A stretch of DNA of 64,000 nucleotides from Azorinus chamasolen (lineage: Eukaryota; Mollusca; Bivalvia; Cardiida; Solecurtidae). Of this stretch, positions 1 to 10,614 are shown in pieces (positions within the stretch are counted from its first letter, which is position 1; every line of letters starts with the position of its first letter). The position numbers and the translations under genes were made by a program. The notes beneath the pieces are model-generated. The model was given only the letters and a program-made list of their open reading frames with translations. It was not told the DNA's origin and ran no database searches. The DNA lies in assembly GCA_963576725.1 (NCBI GenBank), contig OY755241.1, positions 55,366,484 through 55,430,483 on the forward strand, written 5' to 3'.

Positions 1-2
1 TA

Positions 3-221
3 TTAACCTTTTCCCTTATGTAAGCGCATTTTGGCGCATCTGCAAACAGAGTAGAACCAGATCAGACGGCTCCTATAGGAGCTGTCTGATCAGGGTCTGC
101 TCTGTTTGCTTATGGTATTATATAGATCTGATTCTACAGCTTCTGCCTGAGCCAAAATAATCTAATTAATATTCATGACGTCATTATTTCTTACATTAAT
201 ATACAACAGGGAAAGGGTTAA
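3..221 (+). mobile_element. HP-A1 MITE, complete
   Basis: TTAA at both ends with short inverted ends (TTAACCTTTTCCC, GGGAAAGGGTTAA). The 68-bp imperfect hairpin at 42-109 has the GCTCCTATAGGAGC centre. The distal flank carries TGACGTCA at 176-183. The TTAA boundary is typical of piggyBac-type elements; no transposase is present. Confidence 0.88.
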
Positions 222-438
222 TCCGTATACAAACAGAACAGCTCCTGATTAGACGGTTCTTGCAGAAGGCGTCTGATTTGGGTCTACTCTGTTTGCAATG
301 ATGTACAATCAGATCTATATTACACCATAAGCAAACAGAGAAGACCCTGATCAGACGGCTCCTATATGATCTGATCTGATCTGGGTCTACTCTGTTTGCA
401 GATGCGTCAAAATGCGCTTACATGAGGGAAAGGGTTAA
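218..438. mobile_element. HP-A composite with two hairpins
   Basis: Shares its left TTAA with the previous copy and ends GGGAAAGGGTTAA. Two HP-A hairpins (about 231-298 and 332-399) lie between one pair of ends, so this is a fusion of two copies rather than a simple insertion. Confidence 0.75.
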
Positions 439-511
439 CATGCATGATGCCTTTTTATGCAGATTGACGGTTGTTTTTTGCAGGATGAGTCCTTCCCTTT
501 GCTGTCACGTC

Positions 512-762
512 TTAACCCTTTCCCAGTTCTATGTTTATTCAAAATTTCAATAACTACTTAATATTCATTAACAAATTAGTTATGAAGAAATATGGAATGT
601 GGAACATTGTAGACATTTTTAGAAAGCAAATAAACCGATCTATCAAATTCTATTAGCAAACAGAGAAGACCCTGATCAGACGGCTCCTCTAGGAGCCGTC
701 TGATCTGGATCTTCTCTGTTTGCAAATGCGTGAAAACACGTTTATATCAGGGAAAGGGTTAA
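512..762 (-). mobile_element. HP-A2 MITE, complete
   Basis: TTAACCCTTTCCC to GGGAAAGGGTTAA; hairpin about 656-723. The long flank containing TCTATGTTTATTCAAAATTT defines subtype A2. Confidence 0.88.
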
Positions 763-998
763 CCCTTTATTCCAGAAATATGCCTTTCTATCTCTTTGCA
801 AACAGAGAAGACACAGAACAGACGGTTCCTACAGGAGACGTCTGATCAGGGTCTGCTCTGTGTGCGTATGGGATAATATAGAGCTGATTGTACCGTGTCT
901 ACCAATATCCAGTCTACATATGCAATTATAAAAACAGCTGATAAATATTCATGATGGCATCATGTCTCACGTGATTATTCAACAGAGAAATGGGTTAA
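759..998 (+). mobile_element. HP-A1 MITE
   Basis: Starts in the TTAA that ends the preceding copy and ends TGGGTTAA. The hairpin lies about 799-866 with arm changes. Confidence 0.82.
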
Positions 999-1130
999 AG
1001 AACGATAACGAGACTTATATGAGTGATGGGATTGGCGAGGTTATACTGCAGTTGACAGGCAATTTGATAAGAACAAAAAATGAAATACATGTATAGTAAT
1101 CCATTCTCCCACTGTAAGAATGATGGTTGC

Positions 1131-1407
1131 CTGACCCATTCTCTCCTACTGACGTATTTTAACGCCTCTGTAGAAGTCAATTTTGGAATCCATTGTGATA
1201 AATAGAGCATTGGCTCCATAGGGGCAAATACTCTATTTATCACAATGGTTTCAAATCTACACAATTCTGAATTTTTCGTTTTCTCTAGTAAAATTTATGT
1301 TCCTTTTTGGTAGAATTATTCAACGAGGCTGGACCTCTTATAATGTATACAATAATATATACATGTATGATATTTTTATATATAATCTAGTTAAGGGAAT
1401 GAGTTAA
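1131..1407 (+). mobile_element. HP-B MITE
   Basis: HP-B hairpin at about 1190-1249 (CCATTGTGATAAATAGAGC arms); right end GGGAATGAGTTAA. The left end is decayed (GACCCATTC). Confidence 0.8.
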
Positions 1408-1560
1408 CCTTTAGCCTACTATGGGCGAATGAGTGAATACCTATGCAAACAGTTTGGATCCAGATGAGACGCCGAGTAACTCGGCGTCTCATCAGGATCC
1501 AAACTGTTTGACACCCTGATTATATTTTGGTAGAAGATGAGCAAAATCAGACATCTAAAT
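1404..1560 (+). mobile_element. HP-C MITE, 3' truncated
   Basis: Left end TTAACCTTTAGCCT shares the TTAA of the HP-B copy. Hairpin 1445-1510 with core GACGCCGAGTAACTCGGCGTC. The right end fades into satellite sequence. Confidence 0.78.
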
Positions 1561-1576
1561 TTTGACCAATTACATG

Positions 1577-2440
1577 CCACCACCAGGTTTCCGTGACAAC
1601 CAACACTCTTAAAACACATGCCATTAAGTTCTGGGTACCCATATAACCCTACTAATTTTCAGCATAAACTAATAATATCTAAATCGCGACCAATCAGAGA
1701 TCACCGCTCTATTACCAGGGCAACGAACTCTTTCGAAACACCTACGATGGAGTTTGGGGTACCCAAATACCTCTTAATACCAAAGTCGATTATCTAAAAT
1801 TTAAAAAAGGTAAAGGTGAGGTTTTTAATCTGGAACTATATACGTATCCCCCACCCCCTACTTTCGCATTTTACCCCCTGATCACTTGGATATAATTCGG
1901 CCATTTACATTCGGTGCCCAAGGCAGCCATGTCACATTGGTGTATTTCCCTCACATGTACCCATTTATACACCTGGTTAGAGAGGGGCTAAATTTAACTA
2001 GTCGGAACCCGCCAACTTAATTCGAAACACCAACTCATCAATTCGGAGTCTCGAAATATCAAAACACTTTCACAAAAATCGAACATTATCTAAATTTCAG
2101 CGAATAATATTCAAATTTCGACCTCTCAGAGTTCACCATTCGGTAACCTTTGCAGTAATACTTACGAAACATCTACCAATCAATTTGGAGTACCGAATAT
2201 TCCGACACATCAATTTTCAGCAATATCGAACAATATCTAAATTTTGTCGAGCAATAGCTAAATTTCGATAAATCAGAGCCCACCATTCAGTCACCATGGC
2301 AACCAATACTTTCGAAACAACTACCAATCAATTCGCAGTATTGCAATATCCCGACATAGCAGTTTTCAACAGAAACGAGCTATATCTTACTTTCGTCGAA
2401 CAATAAATTCGACCAAACAGAGCCCACCATTCGGTTACTA
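1577..2440. repeat. degenerate satellite, unit about 145 bp
   Basis: Recurring blocks such as CACCATTCGGTTACC and ACTACCAATCAATTCG; the CACC marker recurs at 1702, 2134, 2281 and 2424. The same family is seen again at 60730-61270. No coding signal. Confidence 0.65.
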
Positions 2441-2454
2441 TGACAAAGTTTTTT

Positions 2455-2650
2455 GTTAGAAACATGACTAGCGATATTCATGTGAAATTTCATTAAGATC
2501 GGACGACTATTTGCGGAGAAATATGTCGGACAAGTTCATGGTGGAAGAAGAAGAGTCAAAGAAATCGGCAGACGTAATAATAATAATAATAATAATGATA
2601 ATTTATTATAATAATAATAATAATAACAATAACAACACAATAAACACAAC
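2455..2650. repeat. dispersed repeat end with (AAT)n tail
   Basis: A block containing AAATTTCATTAAGATCGGAC leads into a GAAGAAGAAGA stretch and then an AAT/TAA trinucleotide tail (about 2575-2640). The layout suggests the 3' end of a retroposon, but no family is claimed. Confidence 0.45.
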
Positions 2651-2654
2651 AGTC

Positions 2655-2887
2655 TCCCACTTCTACTGTTGGCACCATTGAAAACAGTGCAGTCCCAGGT
2701 CAGATGCCACCTTTTCAAGGCGGCATCTGACCCGGGACTTCACTGTTTTATGTATTATTTTAGCCCAAGCATACAGGTTTTAAAACAAATGTTTACTAGT
2801 ATACCTTTATTGTTTAGTTTAGAATTATATTTAATTTGAAATTATTGTTGCAGACGACACTTTTAAATTTGGCACCAAAAGAGTTAA
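2655..2887 (+). mobile_element. HP-G MITE (long form), 5' end lost
   Basis: Hairpin 2681-2749 with the GCCNCCTTTTCAAGGCGGC core; right end GGCACCAAAAGAGTTAA preceded by GCAGACGAC. The left end abuts the AAT repeat. A PG fragment follows to about 2944. Confidence 0.8.
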
Positions 2888-3077
2888 TGCATGACGAAAG
2901 TTTTCAAGTAAGCTCCTCTAGGACCTTTCTGCACTACTTCAATCAACTACTGTTATAAACCTACATGTTTATTCAGTATGGTCGTTATAGACAGTATAAA
3001 TGTCTCGACCTCAAAATAATGCACCCAACAGACCAATCTATTAGCTATGTGCTGCAGAGATGAACTTCATTTCAACC

Positions 3078-3270
3078 TTTTCACTCTTTCCTTGATATAA
3101 ACGTGTTTCACGCATTTGCAAACACAGTAGACCCAGACCAGACAGCTCCTATAGGAGCCGTCTGATCTGGATCTACCATGTTTGCCAATGGAATTGGATA
3201 GATATGTTTCTTTAGTTTTAAAATGTCTACAATCAATCCTCTGTTCATATGCAATCGTAAAACCCTCAGC
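3078..3270 (+). mobile_element. HP-A2 MITE, 3' truncated
   Basis: Hairpin 3118-3184. The flank TGGAATTGGATAGATATG is A2-type. The right end is replaced by the next HP-B copy. Confidence 0.75.
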
Positions 3271-3274
3271 TTAT

Positions 3275-3499
3275 TTAACTAATTTCCTCCCACTGACGTC
3301 TTTTGACGCATCTGTAAAATACATTTTGGAAACCTTTGTGATAAATAAAGCGTTTGCTCTATAGGAGCAAATACTCTACATATCACAATGTTTAAAAAAC
3401 CTACGCAAATTCAACTCTAAAAGTTTCCGTTTCTGTAGTAAATGCTCCTTTTCGGTAGATTTATTCAAAGAGACAATAGCCTATGAGGGAATGGGTTAA
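3275..3499 (+). mobile_element. HP-B MITE
   Basis: TTAA at both ends, hairpin 3328-3393, right end GAGGGAATGGGTTAA. Confidence 0.82.
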
Positions 3500-3719
3500 T
3501 ATTCATATATTCATATCCTACATGAATATTCATCCGTTTCAGATTTAATTCGTTCCTGTTTATTTTGTTTCTATGCGCGCATGGGGTGATATTTAACTCT
3601 TATCTCATGAATATTCATGTAAAGTAAACGTATGGATATTAATGTAAAGGAAAGTGAATGTATGGATATCAATAATATGAATATTTAAAACGACATTATG
3701 TACACATGACCTTTTGACA

Positions 3720-3870
3720 GACAGAGATTATGGAATCAGATCTATATAAAGCGATAAGAAAAAAGAATAAACTCTGCTCAGACGGTTCCCATAAGAGCCG
3801 TCTGATCTGGGTCTACTCTGTTTGCAAAGGCGTGAAAATGTATCTGTATCAGGTAAAACTTGCCATTACT
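3720..3870 (-). mobile_element. HP-A remnant
   Basis: Hairpin about 3757-3823 (CAGACGGTTCCCATAAGAGC centre) with decayed left arm and flank. Sequence 3500-3720 is AT-rich with repeated TGAATATTCAT words and no gene. Confidence 0.6.
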
Positions 3871-4116
3871 TTCTTTACACAGTAACGACCACACTGGAAC
3901 TTACCCAACGATCACGAAGAAAATCAAAACTCTCATTCTTATAATGTCCTGTGACTGGTCGAGACTTAACAACCAAAGACAAATACAGACCTCCTTGAAA
4001 ATAGGTCAAATGCACAAACATATATATATTCATATACAGTAAAACATATCTTGATCGAACAGCAGAACCTCGTTTATCCGAAAATAGTATCTTCGCTTAT
4101 CCGAACAACCAACATA

Positions 4117-4347
4117 TTAACCCATAAATAACCCATTTCTACGTCTTTGCAAATAGAGTAGACCCAGATCAGACGGCTCCTATAGGAACCGTCTGATCAG
4201 GGTCTGCTCTGTTCGCTTTTGCTATAATATAGATATGATCTTACAATGTATGCCATGGTCAAATGTTCCCGTGTTAATGTGATATTGTAACAGTTAATCT
4301 AATTAATACCCATGATGTCATCATTTCAAACATGCATATTCAATGGG
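4117..4347 (+). mobile_element. HP-A1 MITE
   Basis: TTAACCC start, hairpin 4149-4215, distal flank with ATGATGTCATCATTTC; the right end is decayed. A pogo-like end (ACAGTAAAACAT) precedes it at about 4040. I recognise no gene in 4350-4640. Confidence 0.78.
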
Positions 4348-4642
4348 CTAATGCAGGGTGAAAGTTATGCTGGAAGCCCATTCAGGCAGCCATCTGTCAA
4401 AAAAGATCTTAAAGTTTTCTCTGCTAAAAGTTTGGTTAGGAGAGGTTTTACTGTGTGCACAGATAAGAAATCTACTGGTGAATTGTCACGTGTCCTTATC
4501 TCTGGGACATTTCGTGACATCACGACTTCACCTTTAACACGCAGAGCGGATTGTCGTCTGGAACGATTGCCACGTGCTTTAGTTCTAAAAATACAGTAAA
4601 ACTCTTTACAACGACCAATACATACAAATCCAATTATCGGCT

Positions 4643-4707
4643 TTTGCAAACAGAGTAGACACAGATCAGAAATATCTGTAGGAGCTGACTGACCAGGGTC
4701 TCTGCGT
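4643..4707 (+). mobile_element. HP-A hairpin remnant
   Basis: Left arm GCAAACAGAGTAGACAC, decayed centre, right arm CCAGGGTCTCTGCG. Confidence 0.5.
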
Positions 4708-4811
4708 ATGAAATGCTTCAACCGCGTTTGTCATAGTACATATAGATAGGCTTCAACTGTTTCTGCCACAGTACAAAGTTCTTTGATCATAATGAAATAG
4801 TAAATTTCAGC

Positions 4812-5139
4812 TACAGTAAAATCTCGATTATTCGAACTTTTGTATAGAAGAATTTAGACCAGTTTAGTCATGTGTATGCTTAATGCATGGCGAAAGTCAT
4901 GCAGACAGCTCCTGGGGGAGCTTTCTGCATGACTTTCACCATGCATTAAATTGCCACCTGTCTTAAAGCTCGATAATCATACGTTTTTAATGTTCGAATA
5001 ATCGATATTATTCGAACACTAAAAACGTATCATTATCGAGCTTTAAGAAAGCTACTAGAGCATTAAGCAGCCACCAGTCTAAAAGGGTCTAAATTCTTCT
5101 ATATATGCAGAGAATTCGATTAAACCAGATTTTACTGTT
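4812..5139. mobile_element. PG-3 element, inverted partial dimer
   Basis: Begins TACAGTAAAATCTCGATTATTC and ends in AGATTTTACTGTT. It holds the normal PG-3 hairpin plus a second, about 80-bp palindrome at 4970-5052 formed by two PG-3 right ends placed tail to tail around ATAATCGATATTAT. Confidence 0.8.
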
Positions 5140-5189
5140 ATTCATATGCATACGATCATATTCATCGGGTAAAATACTAGTACAGTTGG

Positions 5190-5330
5190 AAGTACAGTTG
5201 AACTTCGATATCTCGAACTCGGATAACTCGAACTTCGTGATAACTCGAACTTAAAGGTCGGTCCTTCTAATACAGAATTGCTCTTCAATGTATCACTATG
5301 GATATCTACTTTCTAAAAATACAATATTCC
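5190..5330 (+). mobile_element. PG-4 fragment
   Basis: Contains CAGTTGAACTTCGATATCTC and repeated ATAACTCGAACTT words; only the left part remains. An HP-A2 tail ends in TTAA at about 5418 and family F scraps follow to 5520. Confidence 0.65.
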
Positions 5331-5576
5331 ACCTACCGTATTTCATTATATCTGTTTTATCCATGATTATTCAGTAGGTATTGACATTTGGAATAAACAT
5401 AGAACAGGGAAAGGGTTAAAGAGTTGTCACAACATAGTATTTGGTTGAGAAATAAAGGAGCAAATCTTGAAAATGTTGTGATAATAAACATATAACAGGG
5501 AAAGGGTTAAGGCTAGTCTATATCTGTATCTCTATACAGGATAACTTTGAATCTTACCTTGCTATGAAAATGCATG

Positions 5577-5783
5577 CAGTAAAACCCCGCTAATGCGACC
5601 ACCTACAAGAGATATAATTCTGGGAGCTAGATGCGGGTGGTAGCTTAATGCAGGACAAAAGTAATGCAGAAAGCTCCTAGAGGAGCTTTCTGCATTACGT
5701 TTGCCCTGTATTAAGCAACCATCTGCTTATAAAGACAACCATGTGTATTTATCAAGTGGCCGCATTAGAGGGGTTCTACTGTA
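5577..5783 (+). mobile_element. PG-5 MITE
   Basis: CAGTAAAACCCCGCTAATGC to GAGGGGTTCTACTGTA, with a central hairpin around AAAGCTCCTAGAGGAGCTTT. Confidence 0.85.
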
Positions 5784-5840
5784 ATGCCAACTCAAATATG
5801 AATTTTGACCAAGTTTTTGAGCAACAATTGACCGAGTGTC

Positions 5841-5908
5841 ACACAGTTTGGATCCTGGTGAGACTGCAATCTACTCGACGTCTCATCTGGAGCCAATCTG
5901 TTTGCAAA
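5841..5908. mobile_element. HP-C hairpin remnant
   Basis: CACAGTTTGGATCCTGGTGA arm and its partner ending AATCTGTTTG; the core has decayed. Confidence 0.6.
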
Positions 5909-5941
5909 CTTGAGTCAGTGCGTTGATAGCGGGGATTAGAG

Positions 5942-6193
5942 TAAACCATTTCCCTGTTCTATGTTTATTCAACATTTTAATACCTACTGAATATTCATGG
6001 ACAAAATAGTTATAATGAAATATGGAAGGTGGAACATTGTAGGTATTTTAGAAAGTAAAGAAATAGATATTTCAAATTCCTTTAGCAAACAGAGCAGACC
6101 CTGATCAGACGGCTCCTATAGGAGCCGTCTGAACTGGGTCTACTCTGTTTGCAAATGCATGAAAATACGCGTTTATACGAAGGAAAGAGTTAA
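5942..6193 (-). mobile_element. HP-A2 MITE, near complete
   Basis: TAAACCATTTCCC to GGAAAGAGTTAA; hairpin 6085-6152 intact with GCTCCTATAGGAGC. Confidence 0.87.
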
Positions 6194-6317
6194 TACATGT
6201 AATTAACATGCTGAACTGTTCGAATGCGTGTCAAGTGTTGCATATGGTATGATTTACTACTTTGCACTGTACGGTAGAATACTCCGTTTGTCCTGTTCAA
6301 CGTATATCCTTTATACC

Positions 6318-6533
6318 CCAGTTTTCCCTCATATTGACGTTTTTTGACGCCCTTTGAAACTATTGTGATAAATAGAGCATTTGCTCCATAGGAGCAAATG
6401 CTCTATTTATCACAATGGTTTCAGCACTGCTCAATTCTAAAACTTTCCTTTCGTCTAGTAAATGCTCCTTTTCTGTAAATTTGTTCAAAGCGGTTGGATC
6501 TAAAGATAGATTATGTGGGACTCGTTTAACCGT
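6318..6533 (+). mobile_element. HP-B MITE
   Basis: Hairpin 6357-6420 close to perfect; left end CCCAGTTTTCCCTCATATTG; right end decayed. Confidence 0.8.
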
Positions 6534-6791
6534 ATATCCGCTCTTTATTCATGTAGGAAATAATGATACCATGAATAATTATAAGCTGTAATTTTAAATT
6601 GTAAACTTTTCAAGAAATCAAATCTTTGACAAAACTGTAGAATCAGCTCTATATATTGTCAAACGCAAACGGAGCAAGCTCTGTTTGCTTAAGACGTGAT
6701 ATAGATATGATTTTACAAGTTTTGGCAAAGCAAAAATTGCCTTGCAAATATTACGTTATAAAAACTAATCTTCATTAAAAATATCATTTAA
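6527..6791. mobile_element. HP-A1 with collapsed hairpin
   Basis: A1-type flanks lie on both sides of a shortened palindrome GCAAACGGAGCAAGCTCTG (about 6664-6687), which lacks the usual core. Even the outer flanks (GTAGAATCAGCTCTATAT, ATATAGATATGATTTTAC) mirror each other. Confidence 0.7.
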
Positions 6792-7019
6792 CCCTTCGCT
6801 TGCTATTCACGTCAATATACTTACTTGTAAATAGTGAAGACCCAGATGAGACAGATCCTGCAGGAGCTGTCTCATCAGGGTCTGCACTATTTACAAGTTG
6901 ATTGTGCAACCAGTGCACTCCACAGCAGTGATTGCACAGTGAAGATATATGTAATTATACAACATGGCATGGGTAGAGAAGGAGAAATGTATTTTAAAAT
7001 TCAGCAAGAGAAGGGTTAA
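6788..7019 (+). mobile_element. HP-D MITE, complete
   Basis: TTAACCCTTCGCTTGCT to AGAGAAGGGTTAA; hairpin 6824-6897 with core GATCCTGCAGGAGCTGTC. The flank includes GTGCACTCCACAGCAGTGAT. Confidence 0.88.
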
Positions 7020-7089
7020 TCTTCATTCAAAAATTAATATTCATGATGTCATTAATTCTTAAATTAATTTTGATGAGGGTAAGGGTTAA
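7016..7089 (+). mobile_element. HP-A1 distal fragment
   Basis: Only the distal flank (ATTAATATTCATGATGTCAT) and the end GGTAAGGGTTAA remain, bounded by TTAA. Sequence 7090-7360 holds a short PG scrap and no gene. Confidence 0.6.
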
Positions 7090-7363
7090 TACAGGACAAA
7101 GGTCACACAGAAAGCTTCCATACAGCCTTGTGTTACTCTTTTTTGCGTCAAGCAGTAAAGACGCCATTTACTTATGAAAAGTCCGGTCAACACCAAACTC
7201 AATCGTAACTACTCGATGGTTTCCGGTAAACTCACTCGGTTCTATAATACAGCCACTAGCCTTGTGTGTTTGGTCCCGGCGACGTTCGTGCTGGCACCGT
7301 GTATTACTCTAATAATCACAATAATTATTCATCTAGTATGACAAAGAAAATGATGCTACAAAA

Positions 7364-7569
7364 TTAACCTGTTCCTTCATATAAAAGCATTTTCACGCAT
7401 TTGCTAACAGGGTAGACCCAGATCAGATGGCTCCTATACAGGAGTCTTCTGATCAGGGTCTGCTCTGTTTGCTTGATATAGATCTGAATCTACAGAGTTT
7501 GGAAAAGAAATCCCTTGAAAACTATAGCATTTCAGCCATTACATATTTATGATGTCATTATTTCTTACT
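7364..7569 (+). mobile_element. HP-A1 MITE, right end decayed
   Basis: TTAACCTGTTCCTTCATA start; hairpin about 7402-7470 with four extra bases at its centre. Confidence 0.75.
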
Positions 7570-7586
7570 AAACATCAAGAAACATA

Positions 7587-7690
7587 ATCACGGCATCAAA
7601 CAGTTTGGATCCTGATGAGACACCGATTCATGCGACGTCTGAAATGGACCAAAACCGTTTCCGAAGGGTGAGCACTGATTCGCCATTTGC
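7587..7690. mobile_element. HP-C remnant
   Basis: CAAACAGTTTGGATCCTGAT arm and a decayed partner. Confidence 0.55.
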
Positions 7691-7702
7691 AATGGAAGGG
7701 TG

Positions 7703-7929
7703 TATCCTTTCATTTACACATTTTTCACGCATTTGCAAATGGAGTAGAATCAGATCAGACGGTTCCTATCAGGGTCTGTTCTGTTTGCTTTAGACATGAC
7801 AAACATCTGATTCTGCAGATTTTGTCAGTGCAAAAATTCCTATGAAAAGTTTACTTTATAAAAATTCAGCTAATAAATATTCATGATGTCGTTTGTCCCT
7901 ACATAATTATTGAACAGGGGAAGGGTTAA
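7703..7929 (+). mobile_element. HP-A1 MITE, hairpin centre deleted
   Basis: Left arm GCAAATGGAGTAGA joins directly to ATCAGGGTCTGTTCTGTTTG; right end GGGAAGGGTTAA. Confidence 0.72.
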
Positions 7930-8080
7930 AAGCCGAATAAGTATATCATTGTATACATTAACCTCATTTCTCACTCTTAACAATGTTACCTACTTTTCTC
8001 CGCTATCATTATTGTTATTGAAATTGGGGAAAGTCCCCCTGTACTGAATTTCTCTTCCTTGTTCGTTCTTGAATTTATCA

Positions 8081-8370
8081 CATAACTCTTTCGCTGCCAA
8101 TGTCGCATCAGTGATTACCTATGCAAACAGAGACGCCGAGTTACTCGGCGTCTCATCGAGATCCAAACTGTTGTTTACTGTGATTGTTTCTTGAAACAAA
8201 AAATGAAGACAAATAAAAATGGAAAATTGTAGCAGACGACAAAGTTTGCAGACGATACAATTTGGGATGAAACCCCTGTCGATGAAACCCCTGTCTACGT
8301 CACACTTGAAATTTACCTCGGATTCAGGCGCAGTAATTCGGCGTCTCATCAGGATCCAATTTGCTTGTCA
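8081..8370 (+). mobile_element. HP-C copies, rearranged
   Basis: AACTCTTTCGCTGCCAATG start, half hairpin with core GACGCCGAGTTACTCGGCG, tail with GCAGACGACAAAGTTTGC, then a second HP-C arm at 8320-8370. Confidence 0.65.
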
Positions 8371-8402
8371 CTTAGATGAGTTCATGCTTTAACGAATCTT
8401 AG

Positions 8403-8630
8403 TTAACCCATTACGTCATAGGCTATTTTTACACCCAGCCTCTTTGAATAAACCTACCATAAAGGAGCATTAACTAGAGAAAAGGAAAATTTTAGAATTG
8501 TGTAGTTTGAAACCATTGTGATAAATACAGCATTTGCTCCTATAGGAGCAAATGCTTTATTTATCACAATGGTTTCACATATTGACTTTTACAGAATCTT
8601 GAAATGTCGTCAATATGAGGGATGGGTTAA
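8403..8630 (-). mobile_element. HP-B MITE, complete
   Basis: TTAACCCATTACGTCATAGG to GAGGGATGGGTTAA; hairpin 8509-8576. Confidence 0.87.
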
Positions 8631-8639
8631 GCGGAAAAT

Positions 8640-8990
8640 ATAATACATATATATATTAATTGTGAGCAGACACTTGTTTGTCGTCAAGGTTACCACCGTT
8701 GGGGTTGAAGTACCCGAGGGGGAAAGATGGGATAGCAATATCTTCTCAAACTCTACAAAGCGGAAGAAGTTCGGTCTGGTCATGTTTCACCGAAAACATC
8801 CGATAGCCTACATTTACGGCTATAATACAATGCCAATTGTCACGTGATATCTGAAATATGTCAAAATTGTAGTTCATAAAAACTCTAACCGCAAATATCA
8901 ATTAAGTCTGACCCACTAAAATGATAAAAAGGAAAAAAGACTATGATAGTTTAACATTATGAACTTTCTACGGCATTGAGAGTAGAGAGT
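8640..8990. other. no recognised feature; short open frame
   Basis: A 61-codon open frame at 8662-8847 (+) has no domain I recognise and no convincing splice context. I do not call it a gene. Confidence 0.3.
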
Positions 8991-8993
8991 AGA

Positions 8994-9180
8994 AACCCTT
9001 TCCCCGTTCTGTATTCAAGTAAGAAATAATGACAGCATGAATATGTATTTGTTCAATTTTTATAATGTAATTTTTTCAATGGAAGGTTTTGCTTTGGCAG
9101 AAACTGTAAAATCGATCTATATCACTCCTTAGGAAGTGTCTGATCAATGTCTTGTAGGTTTGCTTCTGTTTCAAGTGAAC
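8994..9180 (-). mobile_element. HP-A1 remnant
   Basis: AACCCTTTCCCCGTTCTG start and A1 flank; the hairpin is reduced to traces. Confidence 0.55.
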
Positions 9181-9280
9181 CTGTTGATCTACTGTTTGCC
9201 CAAAGCTACAGATAACGGTGCGTAATACTAAAAACGTCATTTTAAATGCTAAACATTTCAAATTCAAATACTAAAATTGT

Positions 9281-9376
9281 CATTTCTCTACCGAACCATA
9301 TGCTGTGACCACTCTTTAGAATCGTCTCTTCGAGGCGATTCTAAAGAGTGGTCACAGTATAGGGCTTGGTGGAGAA
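9281..9376. mobile_element. family F hairpin
   Basis: Arms of about 45 bp around AATCGTCTCTTCGAGGCGAT; outer words CATTTCTCTACCGAACC and GGCTTGGTGGAGAA. Confidence 0.82.
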
Positions 9377-9487
9377 TTAAAGGAGCTACTGTAGAAAATG
9401 TTGCCAGTACAATAGATTTCCTTCTTTGATATTTTCAAACAATAATTATAGATACATACATTGCCGAGCCATGCATGAACAGAGATC

Positions 9488-9700
9488 CAGATAAGATGCG
9501 TACAGTAAAACAATTTCAAGAATAACTTCTCCGCCGAACCCTATGTTGTGACTCTTTAGAATCTTCTCGAAGAGACGATTCTAAAGAGTGGTCACAACAC
9601 AAGTCGACTTTGGCAGTGAAAGAGTTCGGTGGTCACAACATAGGGTTTGGTGGAGAAATGACGATTTTCAGTATTTGAATACGCAGTCTAAACCCATTAC
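9488..9700. mobile_element. family F element disturbed by an HP-type tail
   Basis: Starts CAGATAAGATGCGTACAG and ends near TTTGAATACGCAG. The right arm is interrupted at 9603-9627 by GACTTTGGCAGTGAAAGAGT, an HP-G-like end. Confidence 0.68.
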
Positions 9701-9837
9701 ATCATAGAGTCGTCTCCACGAGATCTAAACCGTTCCATACTAATTATATTTTATAAAACAAATAAAGAAACCTTCACTCTTAAACCCGAAGCAGACGACA
9801 TTCTTAACAGATGACATCTGTATTTGGCTGCGGAAGG

Positions 9838-10080
9838 GTTTATACCCTTTTACCGCCAATGTCGCATAAATGCACCACGACAAAACGTGCAGTTCCAGAT
9901 CAGACGCCGCCTTGAAAAGGCGGCGTCTGATGAGGGACTTCACTTTTTGTCTCAGTCTTTAGTTCTATATCTGTGGTTTATCCTTTGAAATTTATGTTTT
10001 TTAATATCGTTTCTTTAATTTATATTTTTACAAAACTTCGTTGCAGACGACAATTAGAAATTTGGCGCCCAAAGGGTTAC
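9838..10080 (+). mobile_element. HP-G MITE
   Basis: CCCTTTTACCGCCAATGTCG to TTTGGCGCCCAAAGGGTTA; hairpin 9879-9951 around GCCGCCTTGAAAAGGCGGC. An HP-C tail (GCAGACGACATTC) precedes it. Confidence 0.83.
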
Positions 10081-10220
10081 GGTAATTAGGGTAACGCTCA
10101 CAATCATGCACAATAAACCTGTTCAGTTTTAACAACCAATGGAGAGGTGAGATAGGGTGTCCGGTTACTCTGGGTAATAAGCACTATATAACGTTCACTC
10201 TGCTGGATGCGTCTGATCGA

Positions 10221-10454
10221 GATACATTAGAACTTATCTTAAGCGGCCATCAAAAAGAGGTCTGCGGCCATCAAAAAGAGGTCTAATTATGAGTCTGTAA
10301 GGCAGGTAATAGCTTAACGCAGGGCAAAAGTAATGCAGAAAGCTCCTATAGGAGCTTTCTGCATTACTTTTGTTCTGCATTAAGCAGCCATATGCTTTTT
10401 AAAACTCATATGTTCAATAAATGAATGGCCGCTTAGGACGTGTTCTACTGTATA
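10221..10454 (+). mobile_element. PG-1 MITE
   Basis: Left end decayed (TTAGAACTTATCTTAAGCGG), right end GTTCTACTGTA; hairpin 10313-10390 with AAAGCTCCTATAGGAGCTTT. A 23-bp piece near the left end is duplicated (GCGGCCATCAAAAAGAGGTC twice). Confidence 0.83.
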
Positions 10455-10614
10455 TGATACGCCAATTATTAGAAACATTAGCGTAGAATATTACGATCAC
10501 CAAATAGGATAGACGCACACCAGAATCTGTGCATTTAACTTTTCTTCTTCTGCATTGTTTGCAAGGATAGTGTTTGCCAGTTGTGTCACAGACCTAGATA
10601 TTCAACAACACCGT

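Noticed and set aside
42..109. Rho-independent terminators
   Set aside because: The hairpins resemble terminators but the genome is eukaryotic and no U-tract follows; they belong to MITEs.
1..1000. CRISPR array suggested by regularly spaced palindromes
   Set aside because: Spacing is irregular, units are 220-250-bp transposons with their own ends, and the genome is animal.
4312..4721. Overlapping 95- and 118-codon frames on both strands
   Set aside because: They run through HP-A1, PG and HP-A remnants and show no domain.
8662..8847. 61-codon open frame as a gene exon
   Set aside because: No recognised domain, no matching splice phases with neighbours, length expected by chance.
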